Shown: in pieces, positions 24,064 through 34,938 of the stretch
How the letters are laid out: every line of letters begins with the position of its first letter
Position numbering within the stretch: the stretch's first letter is position 1
NCBI RefSeq assembly: GCF_013337685.1
Contig: NZ_SUQN01000001.1
Coordinates: forward strand, 1-64,000
DNA length: 64,000 nt
Source: Citrobacter gillenii
GTDB taxonomy: Bacteria; Pseudomonadota; Gammaproteobacteria; Enterobacterales; Enterobacteriaceae
Reading direction: 5' to 3'
Translations under genes and position numbers: made by a program
The notes under the pieces: generated by a model
What the model was told of the DNA's origin: nothing
The model's input: only the letters and a program-made list of their open reading frames with translations
Database searches by the model: none

Positions 24064-24912
24064 TCAAACCAGTTTTTTTACCAGCGCTTCGCTGTGGCGG
24101 ATCCGCTCCGGGGCATGTTCGAGATCTTGCTGCACCAGCGCCATAAACAGTAAATCAGTCAACATCATTTGCGCATGCGTTGATGAAATTGCGGCACTGC
24201 GCGTGGCCTGCTCTTCGGCAATGGTGTACAGGCAACGGGTGGCGCGCTGCTGTAGGGCATTGGGAGTAAAGCCAGTGATGGCGAGGATTTTTGCCCCGGT
24301 GCGTAATGTTTCATCCGCGGCCAGATTGAGTTCGCGTCGCTCTCCGCTATACGAAATGGCCAGCAGCAGATCGTTTGAATCCAGCGCCTGTACGGTCGCC
24401 AGCAGGGCATGCATATCGCGTTCAACGACCGCATTAAATCCTATCTTCAATAGCTTCCAGGCAAAATTTTGCGCCACCAGGCCCGAGGCGCCAATGCCGG
24501 TGAGGATAATGCGCCTGGCTGTGCGCAGCATCGTGACGCTTTCCATTAGTTTGTCTTCGCTATTGACGTCCAGCGTGGCATGCATCGCTGCTACGTTCTC
24601 CTTAATTAGCTTCTCACCTACCAGTCGCATAGGATCGTCACCGCGGATCTGATTGTGCACCGGAACCGAATGCGGATTGGGATTGCTGGCCAGCGCTTCG
24701 CTGATCGCCAATTTGAGGGCCGGGAAGCCTTTAAAGCCCATTTTCTGCGCGAACTTCACGACGCTGGACTGGCTAACGCCCGCTTCAAAAGCTAGCTGCT
24801 GTGAGCTGAGATGACGCACATTATCTGGTTGCGTAAGAAGATAATCCGCAAGCTTTTTATCGCTTTGTGCGAGGTCAGGGTAACGCTGACGAATGCGAAT
24901 CAAACAGTTCAT
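24064..24912 (-). CDS. yfhH: RpiR/MurR-family transcriptional regulator YfhH
   Basis: DNA-binding regulator with a sugar-phosphate-sensing SIS domain. The 282 residues have an N-terminal RpiR helix-turn-helix (about 1-75, with LAFEAGVSQSSVVKFAQKMGFKGFPALK) and a C-terminal SIS domain (about 120-250, TGIGASGLVAQNFAWKL and ISYSGERREL). I chose MNCLIRIRQ at 24912, with GGAGAC before it and the E. coli length. It is divergent from a murQ-like gene and a MurP-like PTS. MurR, a relative, represses murQ-murP in E. coli, so control of these neighbours by YfhH is a reasonable inference. Confidence 0.93.
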   Translation of the reverse strand: MNCLIRIRQRYPDLAQSDKKLADYLLTQPDNVRHLSSQQLAFEAGVSQSSVVKFAQKMGFKGFPALKLAISEALASNPNPHSVPVHNQIRGDDPMRLVGEKLIKENVAAMHATLDVNSEDKLMESVTMLRTARRIILTGIGASGLVAQNFAWKLLKIGFNAVVERDMHALLATVQALDSNDLLLAISYSGERRELNLAADETLRTGAKILAITGFTPNALQQRATRCLYTIAEEQATRSAAISSTHAQMMLTDLLFMALVQQDLEHAPERIRHSEALVKKLV

Positions 24913-24930
24913 GCTGTCTCCTGGCGAAAA

Positions 24931-24946
24931 CGTGATGGCGATTACA
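24931..24946 (+). promoter_or_regulatory. possible CRP site between yfhH and murQ-like gene
   Basis: CGTGATGGCGATTACA resembles TGTGA-N6-TCACA with one mismatch in each half. E. coli murQ-murP needs cAMP-CRP, which makes the site plausible, but it is only a partial match. Confidence 0.35.
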
Positions 24947-24955
24947 AAACAACAT

Positions 24956-25015
24956 TTCACTCGCCTGAGTGAATATAATATTCCATTATGACGGATTATT
25001 ATGAATTAAAAATTC
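24956..25015 (+). promoter_or_regulatory. promoter with three candidate YfhH operators
   Basis: Three inverted repeats lie in the yfhH/murQ-like gap: TTCACTC-GCCT-GAGTGAA (24956-24973), GAATATAATATTC (24971-24983) and GAATTAAAAATTC (25003-25015). A perfect TATAAT (24974-24979) lies in the second one, so a repressor bound there would block it. Confidence 0.5.
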
Positions 25016-25028
25016 CTAAGGAACAAAA

Positions 25029-25922
25029 ATGAATCTCGGTGCGTTAGTGTCAGAAACCCGCAATCCACAAACGATGGATCTCGATGCGTTATCCACGCTT
25101 GAGCTGGTACATCGTTTTAATCAACAGGATACGCTGGTAGCGGAAGCAGTAAAAGCGACACTGTCTGAAGTTGCGCATGCGGTTGATGCGGCTGCGCGGG
25201 CACTTAAAGCAGGTGGGCGGATTATTTACATGGGGGCAGGGACTAGCGGACGTCTCGGCGTGCTGGATGCCTCAGAATGTCCGCCGACTTTTGGTGTACC
25301 GCACGGATTAGTGGTCGGGCTGATTGCCGGTGGGCCAGGGGCGTTATTAAAAGCGGTTGAAGGCGCAGAAGATAACTCGCAGCTTGGGGAAGATGACCTG
25401 CGGGCGCTGAATCTGACCGCGCAGGATCTGGTTGTCGGTCTGGCGGCATCGGGTCGGACACCGTATGTGATTGGCGGCCTGAAATATGCACATGCGGTGG
25501 GCTGTACGACGGTCGCGATTTCCTGTAATCCGGACTCACCTATTGCCCGTGAAGCGGATATCGCCATCTCCGTGGTGGTTGGTCCGGAGGCGCTGACCGG
25601 TTCAACCCGTCTGAAGTCGGGCACCGCGCAGAAACTGGTGCTAAATATGATTTCCACCGGTGCGATGGTGAAGTTTGGCAAGGTGTATCAGAACCTGATG
25701 GTGGATATGAAAGCGACCAACGCCAAGCTGGTCGATCGGGCCTGCCGGATGGTGGTGGAAGCTACCGGCATTTCGCGCGAAGACGCTGAAACGTTACTGA
25801 AGCAGACCGATTTTGACGTTAAGCCCGCCATTCTGATGGCGCTGACCGGGCTAGACGCGACGGCAGCCAGGGCAAAACTCTCCGCTCACCAGGGTTTTTT
25901 ACGCGCGGCGTTAGAATACTAA
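25029..25922 (+). CDS. murQ: MurQ-like N-acetylmuramic acid 6-phosphate etherase
   Basis: Predicted to cleave the D-lactyl ether of N-acetylmuramic acid 6-phosphate, giving N-acetylglucosamine 6-phosphate and lactate. The 297-residue SIS-fold protein keeps the signature [21 protein letters not shown], including Glu83, and the second catalytic glutamate, Glu114, in VEGAEDN. It is clearly related to E. coli MurQ but diverged (roughly half identical by eye). In E. coli murQ lies elsewhere, with murR and murP, so this may be a relocated or second copy. It is followed after 9 bases by a MurP-like PTS gene. Confidence 0.85.
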   Translation: MNLGALVSETRNPQTMDLDALSTLELVHRFNQQDTLVAEAVKATLSEVAHAVDAAARALKAGGRIIYMGAGTSGRLGVLDASECPPTFGVPHGLVVGLIAGGPGALLKAVEGAEDNSQLGEDDLRALNLTAQDLVVGLAASGRTPYVIGGLKYAHAVGCTTVAISCNPDSPIAREADIAISVVVGPEALTGSTRLKSGTAQKLVLNMISTGAMVKFGKVYQNLMVDMKATNAKLVDRACRMVVEATGISREDAETLLKQTDFDVKPAILMALTGLDATAARAKLSAHQGFLRAALEY

Positions 25923-25931
25923 GAGGTACAT

Positions 25932-27296
25932 ATGGACAAAACGGCGGCGCTTGCTAGCGATATTCTGCTGGGGGTTGGCGGAGAAAAAAATATTCTGCGC
26001 CTGGAAAACTGTATGACCCGCGTCAGGGTAGAAGTCCAGGATGACGACCAACTGGATATTCCCCGGCTGAAGCAGCTGCCCGGCGTCAGCGGCTATGTGA
26101 AGCAGGGGGCGCAGCATCAGATTATTGTCGGTCCCGGTAAGGCCGCCAAAGTGGTGGATGCCATGCGTTCTCTGATTGCTGATGACGGCGAACGTCCGCA
26201 TGCACACGACATTGAACGCACAAAATCTCAGGTGAAAGCGAAGTACAAAGCGCCAATGAGCGATGCGCTGCGTAAACTGGCAAACGTCTTTATTCCGCTG
26301 ATCCCGGCGTTTATCGCCTCCGGTTTGATTACCGGTATTATCAATATCCTCAAGCGCCCTGATATTGTGGGCGACTTTGCCACCCATTATCCCAATATGC
26401 TGGGGCTGTTAGGTATTTTCGGCAGCGCCGTTTTTGCCATCATGAATATTCTGGTGGGGGTGAATACGGCCAAAGTGTTTGGGGGTTCGCTGGCAATGGG
26501 CGGCGTAATGGCCGGCATTCTCTCCAGCCCACAGCTAGCGCAAATTACCCTGTTTGGCGAGGCGCTACAGCCCGGGCGTGGCGGGGTGATTGCGGTGCTG
26601 CTGGTGGTGGCGTTAATGTGCTGGATAGAGCGCAAATTCCGCGAGGTGTTGCCGGAATCGCTGGAGTTGATCCTTAATCCGTTGCTGACCACCCTGATTA
26701 CCGGGACGATTGCGATTGTGGCGCTACAACCGCTCGGTGGCTGGATTTCCGAGTCCATTGCCCACGGCGCCTCCTGGGCGATTGATCGCGGCGGTTTCCT
26801 GGTCGGCGCGGTGCTGGCGGGAACGTTCCTGCCGCTGGTGCTCACCGGACTCCATCAGGGGCTGGTGCCGATTCACGTGGAACTGGTGCAGGCGCATGGC
26901 TATAACGCGCTATTTCCCATCCTGGCGATGGCCGGGGTCGGTCAGATTGGCGCCGCAATTGCTGTTCTGATGAAAACCCGTAACGCACGACTGAAAAAAG
27001 TGATCAAAGGCGCGCTGCCGGTCGGGTTACTGGGCATTGGCGAGCCGTTGATTTTTGGCGTAACGCTGCCGCTGGGTAAACCGTTTATCGGCGCTTGCCT
27101 CGGTGGTGCGGTCGGTGGGGCGCTGATCAGCTACTGGAAAGTGGCGACGGTTATCACCTTTGGTATCTCGGGATTACCGCTGGCGCTGACGATTGTTGCC
27201 GGAAAAGTGATGTTCTATCTGTTAGGCTATCTGGTAGCGGTTATCGCCGGGTTCTTGTTTACCTGGCTATTGGGGTTCAACGATCCAGAGGACTAA
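25932..27296 (+). CDS. PTS EIIBC component, MurP-like (glucose/N-acetylmuramate superfamily)
   Basis: Sugar-specific permease of the phosphotransferase system. Residues 1-80 form an EIIB domain with the phosphorylated cysteine in LENCMTRVRV (Cys27). Residues 110-454 form the membrane EIIC domain, with about ten hydrophobic segments and the substrate-site motif GIGEPLIFGVTLP, which closely resembles the MurP motif. There is no EIIA domain, so it would rely on a separate EIIA such as Crr. Next to the MurQ-like etherase, N-acetylmuramic acid is the likeliest substrate. It is shorter than and clearly diverged from E. coli MurP, so a related sugar is possible. Confidence 0.85.
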   Translation: MDKTAALASDILLGVGGEKNILRLENCMTRVRVEVQDDDQLDIPRLKQLPGVSGYVKQGAQHQIIVGPGKAAKVVDAMRSLIADDGERPHAHDIERTKSQVKAKYKAPMSDALRKLANVFIPLIPAFIASGLITGIINILKRPDIVGDFATHYPNMLGLLGIFGSAVFAIMNILVGVNTAKVFGGSLAMGGVMAGILSSPQLAQITLFGEALQPGRGGVIAVLLVVALMCWIERKFREVLPESLELILNPLLTTLITGTIAIVALQPLGGWISESIAHGASWAIDRGGFLVGAVLAGTFLPLVLTGLHQGLVPIHVELVQAHGYNALFPILAMAGVGQIGAAIAVLMKTRNARLKKVIKGALPVGLLGIGEPLIFGVTLPLGKPFIGACLGGAVGGALISYWKVATVITFGISGLPLALTIVAGKVMFYLLGYLVAVIAGFLFTWLLGFNDPED

Positions 27297-27299
27297 GGT

Positions 27300-27935
27300 T
27301 TGACCAATCACGAGCGTCGCGTTGTCTTTTTTGATTTGGACGGTACGTTACACCAGCAGGATATGTTCGGTAGTTTTCTGCGTTATCTGCTGCGCCGCCA
27401 ACCGTTGAATGCGCTGCTTGTACTGCCGCTGTTACCGATTATCGCGGTGGCGATGTTGCTCAAAGGGCGCGCCGCCCGTTGGCCAATGAGTTTGCTCCTG
27501 TGGGGATGCACTTTTGGTCGGCGAGAAGCACGCCTTAAAGCCCACCAAGCTGATTTTGTGCGTTGGTTTCGCCATCACGTGACGGCGTTTCCGCTGGTGC
27601 AGCAGCGCCTGACCACCTATCTGTTAAGCTCTGATGCGGATATTTGGCTGATCACCGGTTCCCCGCAGTCGCTGGTCGAGCAGGTTTACTTTGACACCCC
27701 GTGGCTGCCTCGGGTGAATCTTATCGCCAGTCAAATGGCGCGCGGTTACGGTGGCTGGGTGCTGCCTTTACGCTGCCTTGGCCATGAGAAAGTCACCCAA
27801 CTGGAACGCCAGATTGGCGCCCCGCTGGCGCTGTATAGTGGCTACAGCGACAGTAAGCAGGACAATCCGCTGCTCTCGTTCTGCCAGCATCGTTGGCGCG
27901 TCACGCCGCGTGGAGAGCTGCAGCAACTCGAATAG
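27300..27935 (+). CDS. pgpC: phosphatidylglycerophosphatase C (YfhB)
   Basis: Dephosphorylates phosphatidylglycerol phosphate at the inner membrane, one of three such phosphatases in E. coli. The 211-residue HAD-superfamily protein has motif I FFDLDGTLHQQDMF and motif II LITGSPQ, with a hydrophobic segment at about 40-60. It starts with TTG at 27300, only 3 bases past the PTS stop; AAGG overlaps that stop. The E. coli start aligns here. The tight spacing suggests co-transcription with the PTS gene. Confidence 0.93.
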   Translation: MTNHERRVVFFDLDGTLHQQDMFGSFLRYLLRRQPLNALLVLPLLPIIAVAMLLKGRAARWPMSLLLWGCTFGRREARLKAHQADFVRWFRHHVTAFPLVQQRLTTYLLSSDADIWLITGSPQSLVEQVYFDTPWLPRVNLIASQMARGYGGWVLPLRCLGHEKVTQLERQIGAPLALYSGYSDSKQDNPLLSFCQHRWRVTPRGELQQLE

Positions 27936-27940
27936 AGTAA

Positions 27941-28489
<549 letters not shown>

Positions 28490-28497
28490 TTACAGCG

Positions 28498-28533
28498 GTA
28501 GGCCGGATAAGGCTTTTAAGCCGCCATCCGGCA
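28498..28533. repeat. REP element between tadA and mltF
   Basis: GTAGGCCGGATAAGGC onward is a REP unit with its central loop and the CATCCGGC arm, lying between convergent tadA and mltF. Confidence 0.85.
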
Positions 28534-28544
28534 TGAGCATGCCA

Positions 28545-30095
28545 CTACTTTTCCTCCTTCTTCTGCGGGGAAAACAGCAGTGAAGGGGTGTGCGTCAGAT
28601 AGTTCGACGAGGTTTGCGAGAGAAACGCTGAGAGCGGAAATTTCTCTTTCCCTAACAACTCTGCGGGCGAAACCGCCGGATAATCCTGCGCCAGTTGCTG
28701 CGTTTCGATCGCCTGCTTTTCTTTCTCCTGCAGATATCCCACCAGACTTATCTGATACTTACGGATATTCTCTACGTAGGCATAGGCTTCGTGGCCGCGT
28801 GCATAGCCATAGGTCAGTTTTTTGTACCAGGGCTTTTGGCTGAGCAGCGGCAAGCGCTGTTTTACGTCGGCCCAACTGTCCGGGTTACCTTTGGTTTTTA
28901 CCGTCAGCGCGCGGGCATCCAGCATATGCGCATACCCCATATTATAGGCGGCAAGCGCAAACCAGATCCGTTCGCCCTCGGGGACGGTATCCGGAACTTT
29001 ACTCATCATATCTTGCAGATAGCGAGCGCCCCCGCTGATGCTTTGCTCGGCGTCGGTTCGGTCCGTTAATCCCAGACTCTGGGCGGTATTTTTGGTCAGC
29101 ATCATCAGACCACGTACGCCGGTCGGCGAGGTGGCCTGTGCATCCCAGTGCGATTCCTGATAAGAGATGGCCGCCAGCAATCGCCAGTCTATCTCTTGCG
29201 CATATTTCTCAAACAGCGGCTTGAGATCAGGCAATACGCTGTCGACCGCCCGTAAAAACGTGCGGGTATCAACATAGTCAAAATCATTGCCATGCCCGAG
29301 ATATTTTTCTTCCAGCCGCGCCAGTAACCCGTCTTCATTGATGGTGTTAAAGAAATCCAGCAGGGCGGCGGAAAGTGTATTGTCATCGTCCAGCGGGCTA
29401 AACCAGGTCACCGGTTGTTCGTCAGAGACATCCAGTGCGACGGCCAGTTCAGGGTGTACGCGCTGATACAGACTGATCGCTACGGAATCGGCAATGGTGT
29501 AGTCCAGCTTGCCGTTGATGACATCATCGAGCAGTTCCGTGGTGCCCTTTTTATCATCGACCTTCCAACTCAGCTCAGGAAATTTTGTTTCTTTCAGGTG
29601 TTGCAGGTCATTCACCACCACGTGCCCGGGGGCGATAGTCAACTGTTTATCTGTCACGTTGGCCAGGGTGCGTGGACGATATTGCCCGACCCGATACACC
29701 AGTTGCTGGGAAACCGAGTAGTAGGTGGGGCCTGGCTGGTAATTTTTGACCCGTTCGCTGTTATAGACCAGACCGGCGGCGAGCAGATCGGCCTTGCCGT
29801 TGTCGAGGTCGTCAAAAAGCTGGCTGATGTTCTGGCGCACGGTGATTTTTAACTTCACGCCTAAATAACGGGCGAACTGTTGGGCCAGCTCATAATCCAG
29901 CCCGAAGCGTTTCCCGGTAAGGGTAGAATGCGTTAACGGAGAGTCAATGGTACTGACGCGCAGCTCTCCCCGCGATTGAATGGCGGCGATACGATTGTCG
30001 GCTTTACCGAACCAAGGAATGGATGGCCACAAGGCCGCTGCCAGCAGCAACGTCAAAATGCCGATAAACAGATAATTAATCTTTAATTTTTTCAA
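28545..30095 (-). CDS. mltF: membrane-bound lytic murein transglycosylase F (MltF)
   Basis: Cleaves peptidoglycan glycan strands at the outer membrane, forming 1,6-anhydromuramic acid ends. The 516 residues begin with a hydrophobic signal region ([19 protein letters not shown]), then a periplasmic amino-acid-binding-like domain (about 40-270, SBP family 3) that acts as regulator, then the SLT catalytic domain (about 295-420) with the catalytic glutamate in [19 protein letters not shown] and later [11 protein letters not shown]. Length is within two residues of E. coli MltF. Murein release by this enzyme would feed N-acetylmuramate recycling. Confidence 0.95.
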   Translation of the reverse strand: MKKLKINYLFIGILTLLLAAALWPSIPWFGKADNRIAAIQSRGELRVSTIDSPLTHSTLTGKRFGLDYELAQQFARYLGVKLKITVRQNISQLFDDLDNGKADLLAAGLVYNSERVKNYQPGPTYYSVSQQLVYRVGQYRPRTLANVTDKQLTIAPGHVVVNDLQHLKETKFPELSWKVDDKKGTTELLDDVINGKLDYTIADSVAISLYQRVHPELAVALDVSDEQPVTWFSPLDDDNTLSAALLDFFNTINEDGLLARLEEKYLGHGNDFDYVDTRTFLRAVDSVLPDLKPLFEKYAQEIDWRLLAAISYQESHWDAQATSPTGVRGLMMLTKNTAQSLGLTDRTDAEQSISGGARYLQDMMSKVPDTVPEGERIWFALAAYNMGYAHMLDARALTVKTKGNPDSWADVKQRLPLLSQKPWYKKLTYGYARGHEAYAYVENIRKYQISLVGYLQEKEKQAIETQQLAQDYPAVSPAELLGKEKFPLSAFLSQTSSNYLTHTPSLLFSPQKKEEK

Positions 30096-30260
30096 TTAGT
30101 TAATTCTCTGAACCGTGCGTTGTTTCAGTCTGCTATGGTCGTGATTAGGAAGTGAATTCATCATCAATGAGCGGCATTTTGCTTAAACTTGCGTCAGTTG
30201 GCAACTCCTTCAGCAGGGGAGCAGCATTTGAGGATAACTGACGGTTGTGATTTTATTTCG

Positions 30261-30299
30261 ACGCAAACGGTTTCGTCGGCGCGGCAGATTCTTTATAAT
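30261..30299 (+). promoter_or_regulatory. purL promoter with PurR operator
   Basis: ACGCAAACGGTTTCGT (30261-30276) is a near-perfect PurR operator. It overlaps a -35-like TTTCGT, which lies 17 bases before TATAAT (30294-30299). Repression by purine-bound PurR follows directly from this layout. Confidence 0.88.
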
Positions 30300-30363
30300 G
30301 ACGCCCGTTTCCCCCCTTGCGCACACTTATAAGCGCCTCAGGCGCTTCGAAGACGAGAGACTT

Positions 30364-33300
30364 ATGATGGAAATTCTGCGTGGTTCGCCTGCACTGTCTG
30401 CATTCCGTATTAACAAATTGCTGGCGCGTTTTCAGGCGGCCAATCTTCAGGTTCACACTATTTACGCCGAGTATGTCCATTTTGCTGACCTGAATGCCCC
30501 GTTAAACGAGGATGAGCATGCGCAACTTGCACGCTTGTTGCAATACGGTCCGAGTCTCAGCAGCCACGTCCCTGAGGGCAAGCTGCTGCTGGTTACGCCT
30601 CGCCCGGGAACCATCTCCCCCTGGTCTTCTAAAGCGACTGATATTGCCCATAACTGCGGCTTGCAACAGATTAGCCGTCTGGAACGTGGTGTTGCCTACT
30701 ATGTTGAAGCCTCCACGCTAAGCGCTGAACAGTGGCAGGAAGTGGCTGCCGTGTTACACGACCGCATGATGGAAACGGTTTTCTCTGCGCTGGACGATGC
30801 ACAAGCGTTGTTTGCTCATCACCAACCGGCGCCGGTTTCTAGCGTTGACCTGCTGGGTACAGGTCGCCAGGCGCTGATCGACGCGAACCTGCGTTTGGGT
30901 CTGGCGCTGGCAGACGATGAAATCGACTATTTACAGGATGCGTTTATCAAACTGGGACGCAACCCGAACGACATCGAGCTGTACATGTTTGCGCAGGCCA
31001 ACTCTGAGCACTGCCGCCATAAAATTTTTAACGCCGACTGGGTAATCGACGGTAAACCGCAGCCGAAGTCGCTGTTCAAGATGATTAAAAACACCTTCGA
31101 AACCACGCCGGATCACGTCTTGTCTGCCTATAAAGACAACGCGGCAGTGATGGAAGGCTCTGAGGTCGGGCGCTACTTCGCCGACCATCAAACCGGTCGT
31201 TATGATTTCCATCAGGAGCCTGCGCATATCCTGATGAAGGTCGAAACCCACAACCACCCGACCGCTATCTCTCCATGGCCGGGCGCAGCAACTGGCTCCG
31301 GCGGTGAAATCCGCGACGAGGGTGCGACCGGGCGTGGCGCGAAGCCGAAAGCTGGGCTGGTGGGTTTCTCCGTGTCCAACCTGCGTATTCCGGGCTTTGA
31401 ACAGCCGTGGGAAGAAGATTTCGGCAAGCCGGATCGGATCGTTACCGCACTGGATATCATGACTGACGGCCCGCTGGGCGGCGCGGCGTTTAACAACGAA
31501 TTCGGTCGCCCGGCGTTGACCGGCTATTTCCGTACCTATGAAGAAAAAGTGAATAGCCACAACGGTGAAGAGCTGCGCGGCTATCACAAACCCATCATGC
31601 TGGCCGGTGGGATCGGCAACATCCGCGCCGATCACGTGCAGAAAGGTGAGATCGTCGTCGGTGCCAAACTGATCGTCCTCGGCGGTCCGGCAATGAACAT
31701 CGGGCTTGGCGGCGGGGCGGCGTCTTCAATGGCCTCCGGCCAGTCCGATGCCGATCTGGATTTTGCTTCCGTACAGCGCGACAACCCAGAAATGGAACGT
31801 CGTTGTCAGGAAGTGATCGACCGCTGCTGGCAGATGGGGGATGCGAACCCGATTCTGTTCATCCACGACGTGGGTGCGGGCGGTCTGTCTAATGCGATGC
31901 CTGAGCTGGTCAGTGACGGCGGACGCGGCGGTAAGTTTGAGCTGCGCAATATCTTAAGTGATGAGCCAGGCATGAGTCCGCTGGAGATCTGGTGTAACGA
32001 ATCTCAGGAGCGTTACGTCCTGGCGGTTGCTGCAGATCAGTTGCCCCTGTTTGACGAACTGTGTAAGCGCGAGCGCGCACCGTATGCGGTAATCGGTGAG
32101 GCCACCGAAGAGCAACATCTTTCGATGAATGACCGTCATTTCGATAATCAGCCGATCGATCTGCCGCTCGATGTGCTGCTGGGCAAAACACCAAAAATGA
32201 CCCGCGATGTGCAAACGCTGAAAGCGAAGGGCGAGCAGCTTGCGCGTGAGCAGATTACGCTGGGCGATGCGGTCAACCGCGTGCTGCACCTGCCTGCCGT
32301 CGCAGAAAAAACGTTCCTCGTAACCATCGGCGACCGTACCGTCACCGGCATGGTAGCGCGCGACCAAATGGTCGGGCCGTGGCAGATCCCGGTGGCGAAC
32401 TGCGCAGTGACCACCGCCAGCCTGGATAGCTATTATGGTGAAGCGATGTCTCTCGGTGAGCGTGCGCCGGTTGCGCTGCTGGACTTCTCTGCCTCTGCCC
32501 GTCTGGCAGTGGGGGAAGCGCTGACCAACATTGCGGCGACGCAGATTGGCGATATCAAACGTATCAAGCTCTCCGCAAACTGGATGGCGGCAGCCGGCCA
32601 CCCTGGCGAAGATGCTGGGTTGTACGAAGCGGTCAAAGCGGTAGGGGAAGAGCTATGCCCGGCGCTTGGCCTGACTATCCCGGTGGGTAAAGACTCCATG
32701 TCGATGAAAACCCGCTGGCAGGAAGGCAACGAACAGCGTGAAATGACCTCGCCGCTGTCGCTGGTGATCACCGCGTTTGCCCGTGTGGAAGATGTCCGTC
32801 ACACCATCACCCCTGAACTCTCAACCGAAGACAACGCCCTGCTGCTGATTGACCTCGGTCTGGGTCATAACGCGTTGGGTGCGACTGCACTGGCGCAGGT
32901 CTATCGCCAACTGGGCGACAAACCGGCGGATGTCCGCAACGTTGCGCAGCTGAAAGGCTTCTATGATGCCATGCAGGCGCTGGTTGCTGCGCGTAAGCTG
33001 TTGGCCTACCACGACCGTTCTGACGGTGGTCTGCTGGTGACGCTGGCGGAAATGGCCTTTACCGGTCACTGCGGTATTCAGGCGGATATCAGCACGCTCG
33101 GCGATGACCGCCTGGCGGCACTGTTTAACGAAGAGTTAGGTGCGGTGATTCAGGTTCGCGCGGCGGATCGTGAGGCGGTAGAAGCGCTGCTGGCACAGCA
33201 TGGCCTCGGCGACTGCGTTCACTATGTTGGCCAGGCTGAAGCCTGCGACCGTTTTGTGATTACTGCTAACGGTCAGACGGTGTTCAGCGAAAGCCGCTCC

Positions 33301-34251
33301 ACGCTTCGTATGTGGTGGGCAGAAACCACCTGGCAGATGCAGCGTCTGCGCGACAACCCGGAATGTGCCGATCAGGAACATAACGCCAAAGCCAACGATA
33401 CCGATCCCGGTCTTAACGTAAAACTGTCGTTTGATATCAACGAAGACGTTGCAGCCCCGTACATCGCCACCGGCGCACGCCCCAAAGTGGCCGTGCTGCG
33501 CGAGCAGGGCGTTAACTCTCACGTTGAAATGGCTGCGGCGTTCCACCGTGCAGGCTTTGACGCCATCGACGTTCACATGAGCGATCTGCTGGGCGGGCGC
33601 ATTGGTCTGGGGAATTTCCAGGCGCTGGTGGCCTGTGGCGGCTTCTCTTACGGTGACGTATTAGGTGCCGGTGAAGGTTGGGCGAAATCCATTCTGTTCA
33701 ACAACCGCGTGCGTGATGAGTTTGAAACCTTCTTCCATCGCCCGCAGACGCTGGCGCTCGGGGTGTGTAACGGCTGTCAGATGATGTCTAATCTGCGTGA
33801 ACTGATCCCGGGTAGCGACCTGTGGCCACGTTTTGTGCGTAACCACTCCGATCGCTTTGAAGCGCGCTTTAGCCTGGTAGAAGTAACGCAAAGCCCGTCG
33901 CTGCTGCTGCAGGGTATGGTGGGTTCCATGATGCCGATTGCCGTTTCTCACGGTGAAGGGCGTGTGGAAGTTCGTGATGATGCGCATTTGGCGGCACTGG
34001 AAAGTAAAAGTTTGGTGGCGTTACGTTTCGTCGACAACTTTGGCAAGGTCACCGAAACCTATCCGGCTAACCCGAACGGTTCGCCAAACGGGATCACGGC
34101 GGTGACCACCGAAAATGGCCGCGTAACGATCATGATGCCACATCCGGAACGTGTGTTCCGCACGGTGAGCAACTCCTGGCACCCGGAAAACTGGGGTGAG
34201 GACAGCCCGTGGATGCGCATCTTCCGTAACGCGCGTAAACAACTCGGCTAA
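30364..34251 (+). CDS. purL: phosphoribosylformylglycinamidine synthase PurL
   Basis: Large single-chain FGAM synthetase of purine synthesis, converting FGAR, glutamine and ATP to FGAM. The 1295 residues comprise the N-terminal domain, a linker, the two-part synthetase with [20 protein letters not shown] and [10 protein letters not shown], and a C-terminal class I glutaminase (from about 1040) with the nucleophile in [10 protein letters not shown] and the histidine in [10 protein letters not shown]. The start MMEILRGSP at 30364 matches E. coli; the frame is open further upstream but that part contains the promoter. It is followed by a terminator and repeats. Confidence 0.98.
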   Translation: MMEILRGSPALSAFRINKLLARFQAANLQVHTIYAEYVHFADLNAPLNEDEHAQLARLLQYGPSLSSHVPEGKLLLVTPRPGTISPWSSKATDIAHNCGLQQISRLERGVAYYVEASTLSAEQWQEVAAVLHDRMMETVFSALDDAQALFAHHQPAPVSSVDLLGTGRQALIDANLRLGLALADDEIDYLQDAFIKLGRNPNDIELYMFAQANSEHCRHKIFNADWVIDGKPQPKSLFKMIKNTFETTPDHVLSAYKDNAAVMEGSEVGRYFADHQTGRYDFHQEPAHILMKVETHNHPTAISPWPGAATGSGGEIRDEGATGRGAKPKAGLVGFSVSNLRIPGFEQPWEEDFGKPDRIVTALDIMTDGPLGGAAFNNEFGRPALTGYFRTYEEKVNSHNGEELRGYHKPIMLAGGIGNIRADHVQKGEIVVGAKLIVLGGPAMNIGLGGGAASSMASGQSDADLDFASVQRDNPEMERRCQEVIDRCWQMGDANPILFIHDVGAGGLSNAMPELVSDGGRGGKFELRNILSDEPGMSPLEIWCNESQERYVLAVAADQLPLFDELCKRERAPYAVIGEATEEQHLSMNDRHFDNQPIDLPLDVLLGKTPKMTRDVQTLKAKGEQLAREQITLGDAVNRVLHLPAVAEKTFLVTIGDRTVTGMVARDQMVGPWQIPVANCAVTTASLDSYYGEAMSLGERAPVALLDFSASARLAVGEALTNIAATQIGDIKRIKLSANWMAAAGHPGEDAGLYEAVKAVGEELCPALGLTIPVGKDSMSMKTRWQEGNEQREMTSPLSLVITAFARVEDVRHTITPELSTEDNALLLIDLGLGHNALGATALAQVYRQLGDKPADVRNVAQLKGFYDAMQALVAARKLLAYHDRSDGGLLVTLAEMAFTGHCGIQADISTLGDDRLAALFNEELGAVIQVRAADREAVEALLAQHGLGDCVHYVGQAEACDRFVITANGQTVFSESRSTLRMWWAETTWQMQRLRDNPECADQEHNAKANDTDPGLNVKLSFDINEDVAAPYIATGARPKVAVLREQGVNSHVEMAAAFHRAGFDAIDVHMSDLLGGRIGLGNFQALVACGGFSYGDVLGAGEGWAKSILFNNRVRDEFETFFHRPQTLALGVCNGCQMMSNLRELIPGSDLWPRFVRNHSDRFEARFSLVEVTQSPSLLLQGMVGSMMPIAVSHGEGRVEVRDDAHLAALESKSLVALRFVDNFGKVTETYPANPNGSPNGITAVTTENGRVTIMMPHPERVFRTVSNSWHPENWGEDSPWMRIFRNARKQLG

Positions 34252-34270
34252 CACGACCGCGTGATGTTCA

Positions 34271-34299
34271 AGGCCCCTCCACGTGAGGGGCTTTTTTTA
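34271..34299 (+). terminator. terminator after purL
   Basis: GCCCCTC-CACGT-GAGGGGC is followed by seven T residues, about 20 bases past the purL stop. Confidence 0.9.
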
Positions 34300-34303
34300 T
34301 GTT

Positions 34304-34433
34304 GTAGGTCGGATAAGGCGTTTACGCCGTCATCTGGCAATGTGCGCGATACTGCCTGATGGCGCTGCGCTTATCAGGCCTACGGGGAAGAGCGGTTGTA
34401 GGCTGGATAAGGCGTTTACGCCGCCATCCGGCA
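34304..34433. repeat. BIME with three REP units
   Basis: Three REP units in alternating orientation occupy 34304-34339, 34353-34383 and 34398-34433. They fill the space between the purL terminator and the glmY control region. Confidence 0.85.
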
Positions 34434-34465
34434 ATAAACTCAGTGTTTGCGCCGCAAAATTAAAG

Positions 34466-34579
34466 TGTCGGGAATTCCCGACATCGAGGGTAGGGTGGCG
34501 TCGTCAAAAAGAGACATTTAATTAATTGATTTATAAGTGTTTTGTTTTTAAGTGCTACAGTTGTTGCTAATTAGCGACA
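34466..34579 (+). promoter_or_regulatory. three GlrR activator boxes upstream of glmY
   Basis: The GlrR consensus TGTC-N10-GACA occurs three times: TGTCGGGAATTCCCGACA (34466-34483, a perfect palindrome), a copy at 34499-34516 with CGTC for TGTC, and one at 34562-34579 with TGTT. In E. coli three such sites activate the sigma-54 promoter of glmY, helped by IHF. The AT-rich stretch at 34600-34665 leaves room for DNA bending. Confidence 0.85.
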
Positions 34580-34668
34580 CATGGCGCAAAAAACAGTCAA
34601 AATCATTCATCGATTAAATGAATATATTTTGTATATTTATCATTGTGTTAATATAATGTTTTGAATAT

Positions 34669-34688
34669 TGGCACGCTTGCTGCATAAT
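34669..34688 (+). promoter_or_regulatory. overlapping sigma-54 and sigma-70 promoter of glmY
   Basis: TGGCACGCTTGCTGCA (34669-34684) has GG and GC at -24 and -12 with the required 10-base gap. CATAAT (34683-34688) can act as a sigma-70 -10. Both give a start near 34696. Confidence 0.88.
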
Positions 34689-34695
34689 ACTAAGC

Positions 34696-34879
34696 AGTGG
34701 CTCATTCACCTTCTTATGTCAGCCCCTTCGGGACGCGCTACATAAACTTCGAATGACGCACAACAAGGTGCCTGCCGTCCAACTTCTGATATTTGCCTTG
34801 CGCATATCAAACTCCGGGCGAAACGTCGAGTTAGGCACCGCCTTATTCCATAACAAAGCCGGGTCATTCCCGGCTTTGT
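34696..34879 (+). ncRNA. glmY: small regulatory RNA GlmY
   Basis: Small RNA that sequesters the adaptor RapZ, protecting GlmZ and so raising GlmS (glucosamine 6-phosphate synthase) when glucosamine 6-phosphate is low. The sequence closely matches E. coli GlmY as recalled, from AGTGGCTCATTCACC at the start to the terminator AACAAAGCCGGG/CCCGGCTTTGTT (34852-34880). Processing to a shorter form is known in E. coli. It lies directly upstream of glrK, whose product with GlrR controls its sigma-54 promoter. Confidence 0.93.
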
Positions 34880-34938
34880 TGTATCTGGCGTTCCCCTCAG
34901 TTAGCATCGTCCTATCCCTTTTCGTTGAGAGTAACGCC

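Noticed and set aside
30931-31635. A 234-codon antisense frame inside purL
   Set aside because: It is a shadow of a long conserved gene without its own signals.
34753-34938. N-terminal extension of glrK by 62 codons
   Set aside because: It lies within GlmY and its terminator and is not conserved in GlrK; the TTG start at 34939 fits the family.
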